NCBI GenBank assembly: GCA_947652605.1
Contig: OX393577.1
Location: 1,612,868 to 1,676,867, forward strand
Reading direction: 5' to 3'
Length of the DNA stretch: 64,000 nt
Source of the DNA: Elmis aenea
Taxonomy: Eukaryota; Arthropoda; Insecta; Coleoptera; Elmidae
Each line of letters opens with the position of its first letter. Position 1 is the first letter of the stretch. The position numbers were made by a program, and so were the translations under genes. Of the stretch, positions 10,787-25,700 are shown piece by piece. The notes beneath the pieces are model-generated. The model had not been told where the DNA came from, ran no database searches, and saw nothing but the letters and a program-made list of their open reading frames with translations.

Positions 10787-13700
10787 CTTTTAAAACATTA
10801 ATATTATTACATAGTTTAGGGTTTAGGGAGATCAACAGTTGACAATCAGCTTAAATCAGTTTTAGCCACGGTTAGTACCAACAGTTGCATATTCACCAAG
10901 AGAATCCCACAGTACTTAGGACTGAGGTTGTATTTTCGGTCATGTAATACTAGGGATTGTAATACCGGTAAACCGGTTTACCGGTAAATCGCAAAAAAAG
11001 CTCTTCAAATTTTACCGGTAATTTGCCAGTTTTTTACCGGTAATTCCGGTAATTTTACAATATCTTTCTAATCATGATAAAAATCTAAATCAAATAATCG
11101 AAAAAAAGTTGACGTATTTAAAAGAAAAAATACAAATGGCATATGATTGTTTACTCACTACTCGACCATCAAGTGTAGTCGCAATTAGACGATAGTTTGG
11201 ATAAATTATGTTTTCTACGTGCTTATTTTTTAAGAAAAGTTTAAATTAAAAAATATTGTTTATAGTTTGACAACATATTTTATGTTATATCATTTTATAT
11301 TTTATGTTATATCATTAATTTTATAGTTTATGTTCAGAATAGTTTTATTTCATGTTTTTTTTGTAATGCTGGATTATATTTTTTGTAATATTTTTATTTT
11401 ATATATTATATATATTTTATATTGTATATTACATTAATATTAAATAAAAAAATATTACGTTGATGGCTGTTAACTAATATATTGTATGAAACTGATTGGG
11501 ATAGTTTAGGCTTCAACTATCTCAATCAGTTCCATAATAAATAAATGTATAGAAATAAATATATTTATTTTTAATATGGTTTTCGGAGTTTATCCGGGTA
11601 ATATTTAAATTGGCTCGACGTTTCGGCAAGCTCCTACTATAGGGAAGACGCGGATAAACTCCCAAAACTATATTAAAAATTTAGTAACCGCAAGAATCTA
11701 AAAAGAAACAATATAATATAAACATATATATAATAATATGGTTTACCGGTAGATTACCGGTAAACCGGTTTTGATTGACAGTTTTACCGAATTACCGGTA
11801 ATTCAAAAAGTCGGTAAATTTACAATCCCTATGTAATACCTATACATTTTATAGTGGTGTTTAGTATCAAAAAGCCGTTTAAAGGGAAGCCAGTATAGTG
11901 GTATGTAGTATCCAAAGGATTAAAGGATGTTTTTTTAATATCAGTATAAATACGCACAAATAATATGAAATATAATTTTCAGATTGACCTTTGTTTGCTA
12001 TATTTATTTAAAAAAATCTCAAAAGGTCAAGTTAGATTAGGGTTGCCAGATTTGTGACTATCATAACCGGGACAAGAGGGGGATCTGTGTCCCCCTCAGC
12101 CCGGAGGAAGGACTGAGGAGATTTTAAAAAACTAGTAAAAAAAAACGCTTAAAGGTATTTTAATTCAGGATTAAAAACATTAGGGGGGTGGGGGGCGATG
12201 CCCCTCCCCCTTTGTACCAGTCACTGAATTTATGCAATCCATTATGTACCATCGTATGAAGCCCGATTTTCTGTGATTTTTTTAAAGGGTTTTTCACTGA
12301 TGTATTAAAATAAAAAATATGAGGTGACTAAAAAAATTTTGAAAACAAAATTTTAAAACTGAATATCTATTAACAATGCAGCTGAAATGAGACTTCTAAG
12401 AAAAATCCAAGGAAAAACTAAAAAAGAATCAGAAATGAAACATATAGAGAACAATCAAAGATAAAATCAGTTGAAACAAAAATACTAGAAAGACAGCAGG
12501 GATGGTTGGGTCACATTTATAGGATGAAAGAAGAAAGGCTAACCAGAAAAGCCTATGAAGCAAGATCACAGGGAAAAAAACAATAGAGGTAGACCGAGAA
12601 AAACCTGGCAAGGCGAAGTTTAAAAAGCACCATCGGATAGAAACATCAAATGGAAAGAAATAAAAAAGCTAGCACAAGACAGAACACATGGAAAAAAGTT
12701 AGCACAACACACTTAACAGTCCTACACCTAACAGTAGAAGGACTCATCATGACTAAATTAAAAAAACAATAAAAATAATTGAATGCATGTAAAATTTAAA
12801 AAGAATTCACAACCCTCTTAATATTTTGCTATAAAAACCAAAGCTTTATCTTTTAAAATAAAGAAGTTACAGGAGCTAGTTATGTACTTTTCTTACCTTA
12901 AATATTTTATCCAGTTGATCGTAGGTATCTCGCACTCCTGGAAAAATTGCCATACCGGTGATCATCTCCACGAATATACAGCCCACACCCCACATGTCCA
13001 AAGATGTCGAGTACTCGGTGCTACCCAGCAATACGTCGGGAGGTCGGTACCATAACGTCACCACTTCATGAGAATACGTGTGGCTAGGAACAGATTTGGC
13101 TCGTGCCAACCCAAAATCGGCTAATTTCAGTTCTCCTATCTCACTAATGAGCAGATTTTGCGGTTTGACATCTCTATGTAGCACCCTCCGTTTATGGCAG
13201 TAAGCAAGTCCTCGCAACAATTGGAAGAGAAACAGTTTAACATTCCTGTGTTCCAGGCCACCACTATGCCTTTCAAGGTACTGTGACAAGTCTGTATGCT
13301 GAAAATAATGTTTTAGTTATACAACTGACATTTTATTACACAAAAACAGTCTTAAATTAATACGGCGTGCGAAGCACATTTTTGTTTTTCATAATTAGCG
13401 AAAAAGTAATATCTCAACAGGTTCATTTTTAATAAATGTATTATCTATATACTCACTACATATTCGAAGACAAAAGTAAGGGTTTCCCGTGTATGTACAA
13501 TATCATGTAGAGTGACTATGTTGGCATGTTTCAGTTCTTTCAGCAAGGAAGCCTCCCGAATAGCCGTAAAAGGTGCCCCTTCTTCTTCTTGCAGTCTAAT
13601 TTCTTTCAGTGCTACCACTTGATTTTTTAAACTGTAAGACAATTGCATCTAAATTAGTATTTTGTTTTTTATATGCTGTTAACACAATAAGGAATTTTGA

Positions 13701-16700
13701 CTAAATAGTTTAATGCTTATACTTACTTGCTATAACCTTTATACACCGTGGCATAAGATCCTTCACCTAATTGTTCTAGTTTAATATAAGCTTCTGATTT
13801 TCCAAATGGCGAATCACCCTGAAAAAGCAATACATATTTACCCGAAAATAACACATAAATCTACAGATTATTCTCATAAAAAGCTGGCAAAACGATAAAG
13901 TATGGCTTTCTTGTGTTTTGACTGGGCAAATAATTAAATGCCAGCAAAATTTAAACACAATAAAAACAAACCAGGCCAAATGAATTGGGGTGCAGTTGAA
14001 GGTTGGTTAAAGTTTTTTTTGTATGGAAAAAAAAACGAATGAGGTTTATGAGAAAGCCATGATTTGCTCGTTTTGTTGACATTTTATAGGAAGTCCTGGG
14101 CATTTTATAAAAAGCCCAATGTTACATTATGCCTATGATATATACATACATAGGGTGACCAGATGTAATTAAGCAAAACTAAGACAAAAAATGAAAAACC
14201 AGGACATTTTTGCACTTTTCAAACCAGGACATTTTTATACAAAAAATGTAGTCGTAAGGATAAGATAAAATTATATCTTCCTTGTTTTTATCTACATCAA
14301 TTGTTCCAAAATTATATGAGTTAAATAAATTGAATATCGCTATCTTATTGAAGACAAAAAACCATGCCAAAAGGGTCTTTAAAGTTTTTCTCCATCTTTT
14401 CGTTTAAGCGAGATATTTATCATTTTTTAAAATCGCCAACAATCGGTTTTGGCTATATTTCGACAATTAAAAAAGATATCAAAAATCTGTTTAAGGCAAT
14501 GAATTCCTCTCGAAAAAAGAAATCCAGACTACATAATTAGTTTTTTTTCTATCTCTGATAATAACCGAGATACCCTGTATGGGCATCGAAAATAGGCCAC
14601 CCTGTACAAGTGTACAGGATGATTCAAAGGTCTGCAATATAATTTCGCGGGTTTGAGAGCAAAACCGATTTCTTAACGTTCATCTACGCTTAGATAAACG
14701 TCTCCTGTAAAATTCAAATGAAAATTCACAGCAGTTTGGAAATTATTTATAGTTACGTCTCTCGGCATGTGCGTTTATTAAGCAAATCACGGTGTATTAA
14801 GCTAATTGTTGAAAATGCAAACAGACAGGATAGCGTTAAAATGCAACAGTATTTTTCTCATGTAAAGATGCCTTAGATAAACGTCTCCTGTAAAATTCAA
14901 ATGAAAATTCACAGCAGTTTGGAAATTATTTATAGTTACGTCTCTTGACATTTGCATTTATTAAGCAAATCACGGTGTATTAAGCTAATTGTTGAAAATG
15001 CAAACAGACAGGATAGCGTTAGAATGCAACAGTATTTTTTTCATGTAAAGGTGCCTTAGATAAACGTCTCCTGTAAAATTCAAATGAAAATTCACAGCAG
15101 TTTGGAAATTATTTATAGTTACGTCTCTTGACATTTGCATTTATTAAGCAAATCATGGTGTATTAAGCTAATTGTTGAAAATGCAAACAGACAGGATAGC
15201 GTTAGAATGCAACAGTATTTTTTTCATGTAAAGGTGCCTTAGATAAACGTCTCCTGTAAAATTCAAATGAAAATTCACAGCAGTTTGGAAATTATTTATA
15301 GTTACGTCTCTTGACATTTGCATTTATTAAGCAAATCACGGTGTATTAAGCTAATTGTTGAAAATGCAAACAGACAGGATAGCGTTAGAATGCAACAGTA
15401 TTTTTTTCATGTAAAGGTGCCTTAGATAAACGTCTCCTGTAAAATTCAAATGAAAATTCACAGCAGTTTGGAAATTATTTATAGTTACGTCTCTTGACAT
15501 TTGCATTTATTAAGCAAATCACGGTGTATTAAGCTAATTGTTGAAAATGCAAACAGACAGGATAGCGTTAGAATGCAACAGTATTTTTTTCATGTAAAGG
15601 TGCCTTAGATAAACGTCTCCTGTAAAATTCAAATGAAAATTCACAGCAGTTTGGAAATTATTTATAGTTACGTCTCTTGACATTTGCATTTATTAAGCAA
15701 ATCATGGTGTATTAAGCTAATTGTTGAAAATGCAAACAGACAGGATAGCGTTAAAATGCAACAGTATTTTTCTCATGTAAAGATGCCTTAGATAAACGTC
15801 TCCTGTAAAATTCAAATGAAAATTCACAGCAGTTTGGAAATTATTTATAGTTACGTCTCTTGACATTTGCATTTATTAAGCAAATCATGGTGTATTAAGC
15901 TAATTGTTGAAAATGCAAACAGACAGGATAGCGTTAGAATGCAACAGTATTTTTCTCATGTAAAGATGCCTTAGATAAACGTCTCCTGTAAAATTCAAAT
16001 GAAAATTCACAGCAGTTTGGAAATTATTTATAGTTACGTCTCTCGGCATGTGCGTTTATTAAGCAAATCACGGTGTATTAAGCTAATTGTTGAAAATGCA
16101 AACAGACAGGATAGCGTTAAAATGCAACAGTATTTTTCTCATGTAAAGATGCCTTAGATAAACGTCTCCTGTAAAATTCAAATGAAAATTCACAGCAGTT
16201 TGGAAATTATTTATAGTTACGTCTCTTGACATTTGCATTTATTAAGCAAATCACGGTGTATTAAGCTAATTGTTGAAAATGCAAACAGACAGGATAGCGT
16301 TAGAATGCAACAGTATTTTTTTCATGTAAAGGTGCCTTAGATAAACGTCTCCTGTAAAATTCAAATGAAAATTCACAGCAGTTTGGAAATTATTTATAGT
16401 TACGTCTCTTGACATTTGCATTTATTAAGCAAATCATGGTGTATTAAGCTAATTGTTGAAAATGCAAACAGACAGGATAGCATTAAAATGCAACAGTATT
16501 TTTTTCATGTAAAGGTGCCTTAGATAAACGTCTCCTGTAAAATTCAAATGAAAATTCACAGCAGTTTGGAAATTATTTATAGTTACGTCTCTTGACATTT
16601 GCATTTATTAAGCAAATCACGGTGTATTAAGCTAATTGTTGAAAATGCAAACAGACAGGATAGCGTTAGAATGCAACAGTATTTTTCTCATGTAAAGATG

Positions 16701-19700
16701 CCTTAGATAAACGTCTCCTGTAAAATTCAAATGAAAATTCACAGCAGTTTGGAAATTATTTATAGTTACGTGTCTTGACATTTGCATTTATTAAGCAAAT
16801 CACAGTGTATTAAGCTAATTGTTGAAAATGCAAACAGACAGGATAGCGTTAGAATGCAACAGTATTTTTCTCATGTAAAGATGCCTTAGATAAACGTCTC
16901 CTGTAAAATTCAAATGAAAATTCACAGCAGTTTGGAAATTATTTATAGTTACGTCTCTCGGCATGTGCGTTTATTAAGCAAATCATGGTGTATTAAGCTA
17001 ATTGTTGAAAATGCAAACAAACAGGATAGCGTTAAAATGCAACAGTATTTTTCTCATGTAAAGATGCCTTAGATAAACGTCTCCTGTAAAATTCAAATGA
17101 AAATTCACAGCAGTTTGGAAATTATTTATAGTTACGTGTCTTGACATTTGCATTTATTAAGCATATCACGGTGTATTAAGCTAATTGTTGAAAATGCAAA
17201 CAGACAGGATAGCGTTAGAATGCAACAGTATTTTTCTCATGTAAAGATGCCTTAGATAAACGTCTCCTGTAAAATTCAAATGAAAATTCACAGCAGTTTG
17301 GAAATTATTTATAGTTACGTCTCTCGGCATGTGCGTTTATTAAGCAAATCACGGTGTATTAAGCTAATGGTTGAAAATGCAAACAGACAGGATAGCGTTA
17401 AAATGCAACAGTATTTTTCTCATGTAAAGATGCCTTAGATAAACGTCTCCTGTAAAATTCAAATGAAAATTCACAGCAGTTTGGAAATTATTTATAGTTA
17501 CGTCTCTCGGCATGTGCGTTTATTAAGCAAATCATGGTGTATTAAGCTAATTGTTGAAAATGCAAACAGACAGGATAGCGTTAAAATGCAACAGTATTTT
17601 TCTCATGTAAAGATGCCTTAGATAAACGTCTCCTGTAAAATTCAAATGAAAATTCACAGCAGTTTGGAAATTATTTATAGTTACGTCTCTCGGCATGTGC
17701 GTTTATTAAGCAAATCACGGTGTATTAAGCTAATTGTTGAAAATGCAAACAGACAGGATAGCGTTAAAATGCAACAGTATTTTTCTCATGTAAAGATGCC
17801 TTAGATAAACGTCTCCTGTAAAATTCAAATGAAAATTAACAGCAGTTTGGAAATTATTTATAGTTACGTCTCTCGGCATGTGCGTTTATTAAGCAAATCA
17901 TGGTGTATTAAGCTAATTGTTGAAAATGCAAACAGACAGGATAGCGTTAAAATGCAACAGTATTTTTCTCATGTAAAGATGCCTTAGATAAACGTCTCCT
18001 GTAAAATTCAAATGAAAATTAACAGCAGTTTGGAAATTATTTATAGTTACGTCTCTCGGCATGTGCGTTTATTAAGCAAATCATGGTGTATTAAGCTAAT
18101 TGTTGAAAATGCAAACAGACAGGATAGCGTTAAAATGCAACAGTATTTTTCTCATGTAAAGATGCCTTAGATAAACGTCTCCTGTAAAATTCAAATGAAA
18201 ATTCACAGCAGTTTGGAAATTATTTATAGTTACGTCTCTCGGCATGTGCGTTTATTAAGCAAATCACGGTGTATTAAGCTAATTGTTGAAAATGCAAACA
18301 GACAGGATAGCGTTAAAATGCAACAGTATTTTTCTCATGTAAAGATGCCTTAGATAAACGTCTCCTGTAAAATTCAAATGAAAATTAACAGCAGTTTGGA
18401 AATTATTTATAGTTACGTCTCTCGGCATGTGCGTTTATTAAGCAAATCATGGTGTATTAAGCTAATTGTTGAAAATGCAAACAGACAGGATAGCGTTAAA
18501 ATGCAACAGTATTTTTCTCATGTAAAGATGCCTTAGATAAACGTCTCCTGTAAAATTCAAATGAAAATTAACAGCAGTTTGGAAATTATTTATAGTTACG
18601 TCTCTCGGCATGTGCGTTTATTAAGCAAATCATGGTGTATTAAGCTAATTGTTGAAAATGCAAACAGACAGGATAGCGTTAAAATGCAACAGTAATTTTT
18701 TCATGTAAAGATGCCTTATCTACGTGATGTGAATACTAATATAAAAAAGAACAACGCTATCTTTGTCATTTTACTTCGCGTAATTTTTTGTACAAAAAAG
18801 CTATAGGTACAGCAAATCAATAATTCGTTCCTAATCCCGCAGGCTTACGCAAGTTCAATTGGCAAAAAGCTATTGTGAAGTCCACAAATTGCTGTGTTAT
18901 ATGAAACAACTTCATCAAAAATACGATCGTTCGCTGCTGAACTGTCGAATAATTTTAAACGCACCGTCTGATCGCATTTGCGTATTCATGGCAGCCGCAG
19001 TAGTTAATATAAGCTTGACCTTAATTGATTTACAAACATGAAATTTTTTCCAAATGTACAACAATCCATACAATCAACATATTTTTAAACAGTGACACAA
19101 GACATTTTAAAATGTATTTACAGGATGATAAACTGGAACTGACTATTCAAAATTATCGAAATGAATTTAAAACCTGATCTAAATGGTTTTAATTTGTCCT
19201 TCTACACGTTCGTCGACATTAAGAGGAAACAAAATCAACTGGAAAGCTCAAACTGGTGCTAATTGATTCGGTTGTCGACCCAAGGGCATCGATTCTTGTA
19301 AAATTATTTTTTTAATCGCACCTTCAAGTAATGAGTCGAAGCATCCAACTTTGAAACAAGTTTTAAACTTTTTAAGAAGTTCATAGACGTTTTAAAATAA
19401 ACTTTGTTGGCAAAGCGTGCAATGCCAATAATGAAGTGGCTGCTTCTAATAGAGTATTTCGAACAATGATCGTATCCTGTAATAAAAGCTTACCCCAAAC
19501 GCGGAAAATCGTTTCGTTCGACGGTGCTCGCTCCCTTGATTAAGCAGAACTTCAGATTTTGGTCTGGGAGGCTTTCGAGGCCTTAAGATTACACGGGCTT
19601 CTTCTCGAATATCATCATCTAGTAACTTACTGTCGGAGGATACGGATAGTTGCCGTTTTACCCTGTCGTGAACTACTTCGTGATGCCATTCTGAAATTTA

Positions 19701-22700
19701 AAAAATACAAATAAGTTTCTGTAAATAAAAAAAGTTGGAGGGAACAAACGAAGACACACGGCAAGGATTCAGAAAGAACAGAGGAACGATCGACGCAAAT
19801 TTCACAATTCGGCAAATAATCGAGAAAGCTATAACGGAGAACGGAGAAATGCATCTATGCTTTATAGACCTCGAAATACCATTCGATAGGGTGAATAGAA
19901 ATGACACCTGGATATTATTAAAAGATAAAGGAATTGAAAAAAGTGAATAAAAAGAACGAAAAACGGTGAGATGGTATGGGCACAAAATGAGGATTAAAAA
20001 GCACGGTAAAAAAATACGATGCAAGGGTAGTAAAAAGGAGGAGGGGAAAACCTAGAAGAACCTGGGCGGAAGAGGTAAAAACAGCGACAGAGAAACGAGG
20101 AGTCAAGTGGCAGGAAATAAAACTAAAAACGCAAGAAAGAAGAGAATGGAGAAAGATATTGAAAAGAAAACCCACGCAATGCCTCAACTCTAGCAAGCCG
20201 TACACCGTAAAGGTAGAACGGGCTTAGGATTAAGTTAGGATTAGTAAACAAAAATTGGTATTACATAATATAACAGTAAAAATGAACGTCTAGGTATGGA
20301 GTTAAATGAAACATGAGGTTGGCTATTACAAAACAAAAACGATAAGAAGCAATTAGAACAGCTTAAATTTAAAATATAAAGTACCTTATTAAACACAAAA
20401 TGAATTAATGTTAAGTGCACAATATTTTAAATACGCCTAACTTTTAAATCACGTTCATATCTACTCTGGAACAAATAGCAACAGCAATAAAATTTACATC
20501 CAACAGTTAAAATAAAAAATGCGAGGGAGGCGCGACCTTTGCCTTTTCGGCTGTGTATTTGGTAACAAACATACCCAAAGTTAAATGTGGATTAATCCAC
20601 AAATACTAATTTACATTGCGATTGCGAGGGAGCCAGAATGTAAAGTACATAAAATACAATAAATTAACAACGCAATGAATTTTCAGAGTGAGTATTAATA
20701 TTAAGGACGCTGGATTACCTTTAGAGATTTTTATTTAAATTATGCTTAATTGTACCTACGTAAAACTTATGGAACAAAATATTTTCCTTATTTAAAATTA
20801 TTATTATTAGGCTACACATTAAAGAAGAAAAGAAATGAAATGAGTTAGCACCTTAATCCACTGCGGATTAATTATGATTTACATTAAAATACGTAATTAT
20901 ACAAAACATGAAGATAACTTCCACCAAATTTTTAATTACACAATTTTCTTGTAACTATAATTACATTTTTTAAATTTATTTTGCGGCATTTTCAATTTGT
21001 AAAAGCTTATCTTTTAAGTTTAACACACAGTGCTTTCAACATATTTGTATTTGCACCCCCTTTTTTTTTATTGAAACGTTTTTTTTTTTTTTAATGAATC
21101 AAAAAGAGTACATTCACAAAGTGGAAATGTTTGTCCAAGGTTTTAGATGTTCACATAAATAATTTTTTGATGCCCTCTATATTTCAAATTAGCTGTATTT
21201 AAGTTGTAAGCTTGTTTAGAAAGTAATTTTTCCAACTAGCTGGCCTCAGAAAAAACTATTTCATTAGGAAATGGCAAACGAATCAATACAACACCAATAC
21301 GGGCTGGCATTTGTTCTAATTTGTTGGCAATACCGGTTACAACGTGTCGCTAATCCACCAATACTGGGGATTTAGCACGGCATGATTGTTCAGTGGAAGC
21401 ATTCTTTTCAAATTGAAAACACTTTATCGTACATCTAATACGCAAGACTTTACTATTTTCTAATAAACTCAATGAATTACTAAAATTGTGAGCCTAAAAA
21501 CAATGAAGATATATACTCTACCATGAAGACTATTAAACATCTATCAAATCGATCTTTTTATTACTACTTTTCATTTTGACCATATTTTATTGCTTGCCAT
21601 CAAATGCCCAATAACACGACAATGTTTACAAAATAAAGAGTTTTTAATTACTTCAAGGGATGTGTAAACGAATTGTTTCCATGATACAACTCCCTATAAT
21701 ATCAGAATGGATGCTTAGATGGTTTTAAGAGAAATGCAAATCCATAAAAAGCAATTTCGAGATGAAACGTGATCGAGTTATGATTGGGGTTTGAATAAAT
21801 TTAATTCCGCATCAAAATCAAACGGGGAGCAGACAGGGTAGCGCAGTGAAGTACTTTTGCTAAAACCTTAATGCAGTTTCTGCCAGTGAATAGACGGTAG
21901 GCCCTTTGCTTCTGATCACTTAGCAAAGAGCATCGGCAGTCTAATTGACTATATTATTACGGGCAACATGCCTCTTCCATGTAGATTGGGCCCTTAAGAA
22001 GTTAATGTGGTGTAACATAAGCTGTTCTTAAATGCACAGGGAATCCTAAAAACTTCGCATAACAGAACAGAGGCCCAAAACTACCGTTTGTTTGATATGC
22101 AATTCACGTCCGATATTTAAAGGAAGAAATGATTCTGTTAAATGGTCTTATAAAGCACAAAAGGCAAAGGGGTCCGCGTTTATAATTGCAGTTGAAACAT
22201 GGCTAAAAACCTTTGAATGTTCTTTAATAATGATTTTTTTTTAAATGGGAGCTTAAAACTCACGAATAACAAAATTCAAACTTACATATACACACAATTT
22301 TTCAATTTCAAATTTAAATGAAATGTAAGAACACTTTGGTCCACCAACAACTGATAATTTTTTTTTTCAAATCTGGCCTTATCTGTTTAGACTCATTCAC
22401 GTAATTAGTGTAGAATAAAACGATTAAATATAATAATTCCATAAACATTCTTCTACGTAAAAGAACTCATACATTCTTCATAAAACAATTATTCTTCGTT
22501 TACAATACATCTCAGCCAAGAATGGACGACTTGAGGAATCAAAGATAAAATATTATGTGACATCCCATAAGTTAGAGTGTGTTAGTGCCTCGAACTTATC
22601 TCGAGAAACTTAAGAAGGAACATGACAAGGGAAAATAACTTAAACAATCCAACTTTCCCTGCTCGTGGGAGTGGACAGGTGGAGAACATGCGAGGTCGCA

Positions 22701-25700
22701 ATAAAACGCCCTCTCGTAATGAATTAAATATACCTACAGGTATGTAGACTAGGCATTTTGTCATTCAATTTAACAGATACACACAACTATGATAAAGATA
22801 AATGGCATCAAGTTTCGTCATGAGATGACCATTTCTTGATGTATGAATTTATATCATACAAATTTTGGTACAAAAACTGTATTGAGTTTTTTGACACATA
22901 CAACATTAATGTTGACAATGACGTTTATTGGCCTGCCTAAAGTGTACAACAAAGTATCACCATTGTTCATGATTCGCGAAGACGTAGCAAGATTTTCATT
23001 AAAATCAGTCTACATTAACATCCCACGTTCGGAATATTTTGCAAAATAATTTTTATGAAGGGAGCCATGTAAAATTTAAAACAGAAGAGACATATTAATT
23101 CGATTAGTACCAAGTGCTGTTGAAATCAAGCGACCCACACGAGCTGGGAGGAAGATGTCAGATGCAAGGTTTCCTCAAAGTTTTACTTAATTATTTTCTT
23201 TATCAAACGCAACAACCAAACAACACTTAATTAATCAATGTCGACTACTGCTGAAACAATGGATAATGGATCTTACGGTGGTAGTTAATCAAATTGTTTA
23301 CATTAATTTGAACATACATCAACAATATTTAACAGAATTTCAGCGCGGATGACTCAAAATAAGGCTACCGAGTTGGAACTAATTATAAATACGTTTTTGA
23401 ACTTATTTTGTGTACAGAAAAAGGTTTACGTTTGATGTGGTCCAAAAAAGTTTCGTATATTACAAGGTTGTACAATTTTTGTATTTGTAATTAATTGTAT
23501 TGTATTTTGAGGTAAAAATCAAAGTGATTTAATAAACTTATTTTTTCTACGACCACTAATGTAAATGATTCTTACCGTACAGCCTGCATGCATAGTGAGT
23601 ACTAACGCACGGTAAGCAAAACGCATACTTGTCTAGAAAGATCGAAGTAGCCTTCCGTCAAACCCATCCTGCATGCCTAGTAAGTGAGCTATAACGCACG
23701 GTACGCAAAACGCACACTTGTCTAGAAATGTCAATGTAGGCTTACGTCAAAATTGACAAAACAAAGTAATTACATGTGTATATTAGCCAAGAAGCCGTTA
23801 AAATCGTAGGTATTATGTGCTCGTAGAAAAAGTAAGCCACATAACACGAGTTGTGTAACTTTTCCACCCGTGCGTAACATGCTTCTTACAACTCTTGTTA
23901 TGTAATATACCATTATTATTAGTTACTGTATGAACAGCTAATAGATTCCTGCAGAAAAAAAGTGCACATCTTCTTGCAGGAAAAATTGACATACTATTTA
24001 ATCGGTACATTTTTATTTATTTAGATTTGTTGTCTCAGTTAAAAAATATTGCAGGGACAGGAAATAGTCATAGTAAGATAGTGCTATGTCTGGAGATAAT
24101 ATGGACAAGGGAGAACCTTATATCTCAGTTAATTCCAGTTTTATGTATGACGAAGTATTTAAAAAAGTGTCGTTTTTCGATTATCAACAAAAGTTGTGGC
24201 CAATTTAAATATTATATAAACGTAAGAGACTTGTATGACTGTATTATCAAATAAAAACAAAGCCAAAAAATCTCAAACACAAATGGCAGTATTTACATAA
24301 AGCCGGGCATAAAAATGTTGTTCCATAAAACGTTACATACAAGTTTGAAGCTGTTTGTACAACGCGCAAGTGCGCATATTTTACAGAAGGTCACCACTTT
24401 TGGGAATTAACGTCTATACGCAGGGTTGTTTATATGTGCCCGTTAATAAATACAGAATTACAAGCGGGTAATCACCTAATTATTAATTTACGTCCAGAGG
24501 GAAGCGGCGAATAAAGATGGGCGCAGACGACAAGCGCGTAAAATTGGAACGGAAAGAAAAAATCGTAGCAGCGAGTTGAATTAGTTCATTTGTTTTGGAT
24601 AGGGGCACGTTTGCCAAATGATCATCTTTGAATTATTCAGCGGAAATAATTGCTTTTCACAACTCAGATATTAATGAGTTTCGAACAATTAATAAACACA
24701 ATTTAACAACTGTTTTAATTAGTTTCGTGAAAATTGGAAAATTAATTAAAATATTTTTCCTTCATTGTCTCCGTCCAAAAAGAATAAAATTAAACTTGCC
24801 ACGAAAAAATACTTTGTAGATAGATACGAATGTTGTATGGTTCATTAAATTTTAAGAAGGGTGTACTCATGAATGGTACCTTAAGGATACACTCAAACTT
24901 ATTAAGAGATCCGTATAGTTACAAAGTTCGGTTTATTAGTTTAGTTACATGAAATTCAGTTGCTGGCAATTTTTTACCAACTCGCTGGAAATAAACTTTT
25001 AATTTTACTTTGTACTTGGAATTAAATATTACAGCATTTTTTTCAAAGTTACAAAAGAAAATGAATAAATAACATACTTTAATGGCAAAGTATAAACAAA
25101 AATTGTAGCACTGAAGATTTTTCATCTTTATAAAGCAAAATACTAACTAATATTTTACAAAGAAACTATTACAGTACAATGCAGTGGTCTTTTTTACTAC
25201 ACTATTAGTTAAAATTTTGAATAAGAACAGTGTTTTTGATACGCGAAAGGGTTTCAAGGGGACTCCTTAAGCCGGTTCCACATCAATAAAAATTTATGTT
25301 GTATTTTGTATTTCAAATTCAACACAAACATTTGCGGCGCAAATTTAAATCTGGTTAAGTATTTTACCACGTAAATAGTTATCTTGTGCGTTGAACGGCC
25401 GAATCCGCTTGTGTAGGTTTGTTTATGCAGAGCGCAACAGTGCTGCTAGAGAGCCTGTTGTTATAAAATGGAGTGGAGTTTTCACTTTCTTTGTGCGATA
25501 TAAATAATCCGATGTAATTATGAACAATGCACATTTCTTTTTTAAAAAATGAGACATGATCAATCACCCAAACACAGGTATTTACGTAGTAAAATGAAAC
25601 AAAACTACAGATGCACTCAGAATCAAGTCCACATTGACACGACTGTGCGCCGCAAATCTCTTTGAAGTTGGCTAAAAACCGACAGCACGATGGATAGCGT

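Noticed and set aside
14147..14609. Complete element between TAGGGTGACC and GGCCACCCTGTA
   Set aside because: The ends are only loosely complementary and no target duplication was found, so only separate ends are noted.
14688..18713. Regular repeats that could suggest a CRISPR array
   Set aside because: Units are contiguous 183-bp copies with no unique spacers, in a eukaryotic intron. This is a satellite.
19627..20205. Minus-strand ORFs of 75-108 codons rich in F, L and S
   Set aside because: They are shadows antisense to the LINE fragment. The real exon 19494-19690 uses a different frame.
24514..24576. Short [18 protein letters not shown] in a GC-richer patch
   Set aside because: Only 20 codons with no splice donor and no family match.
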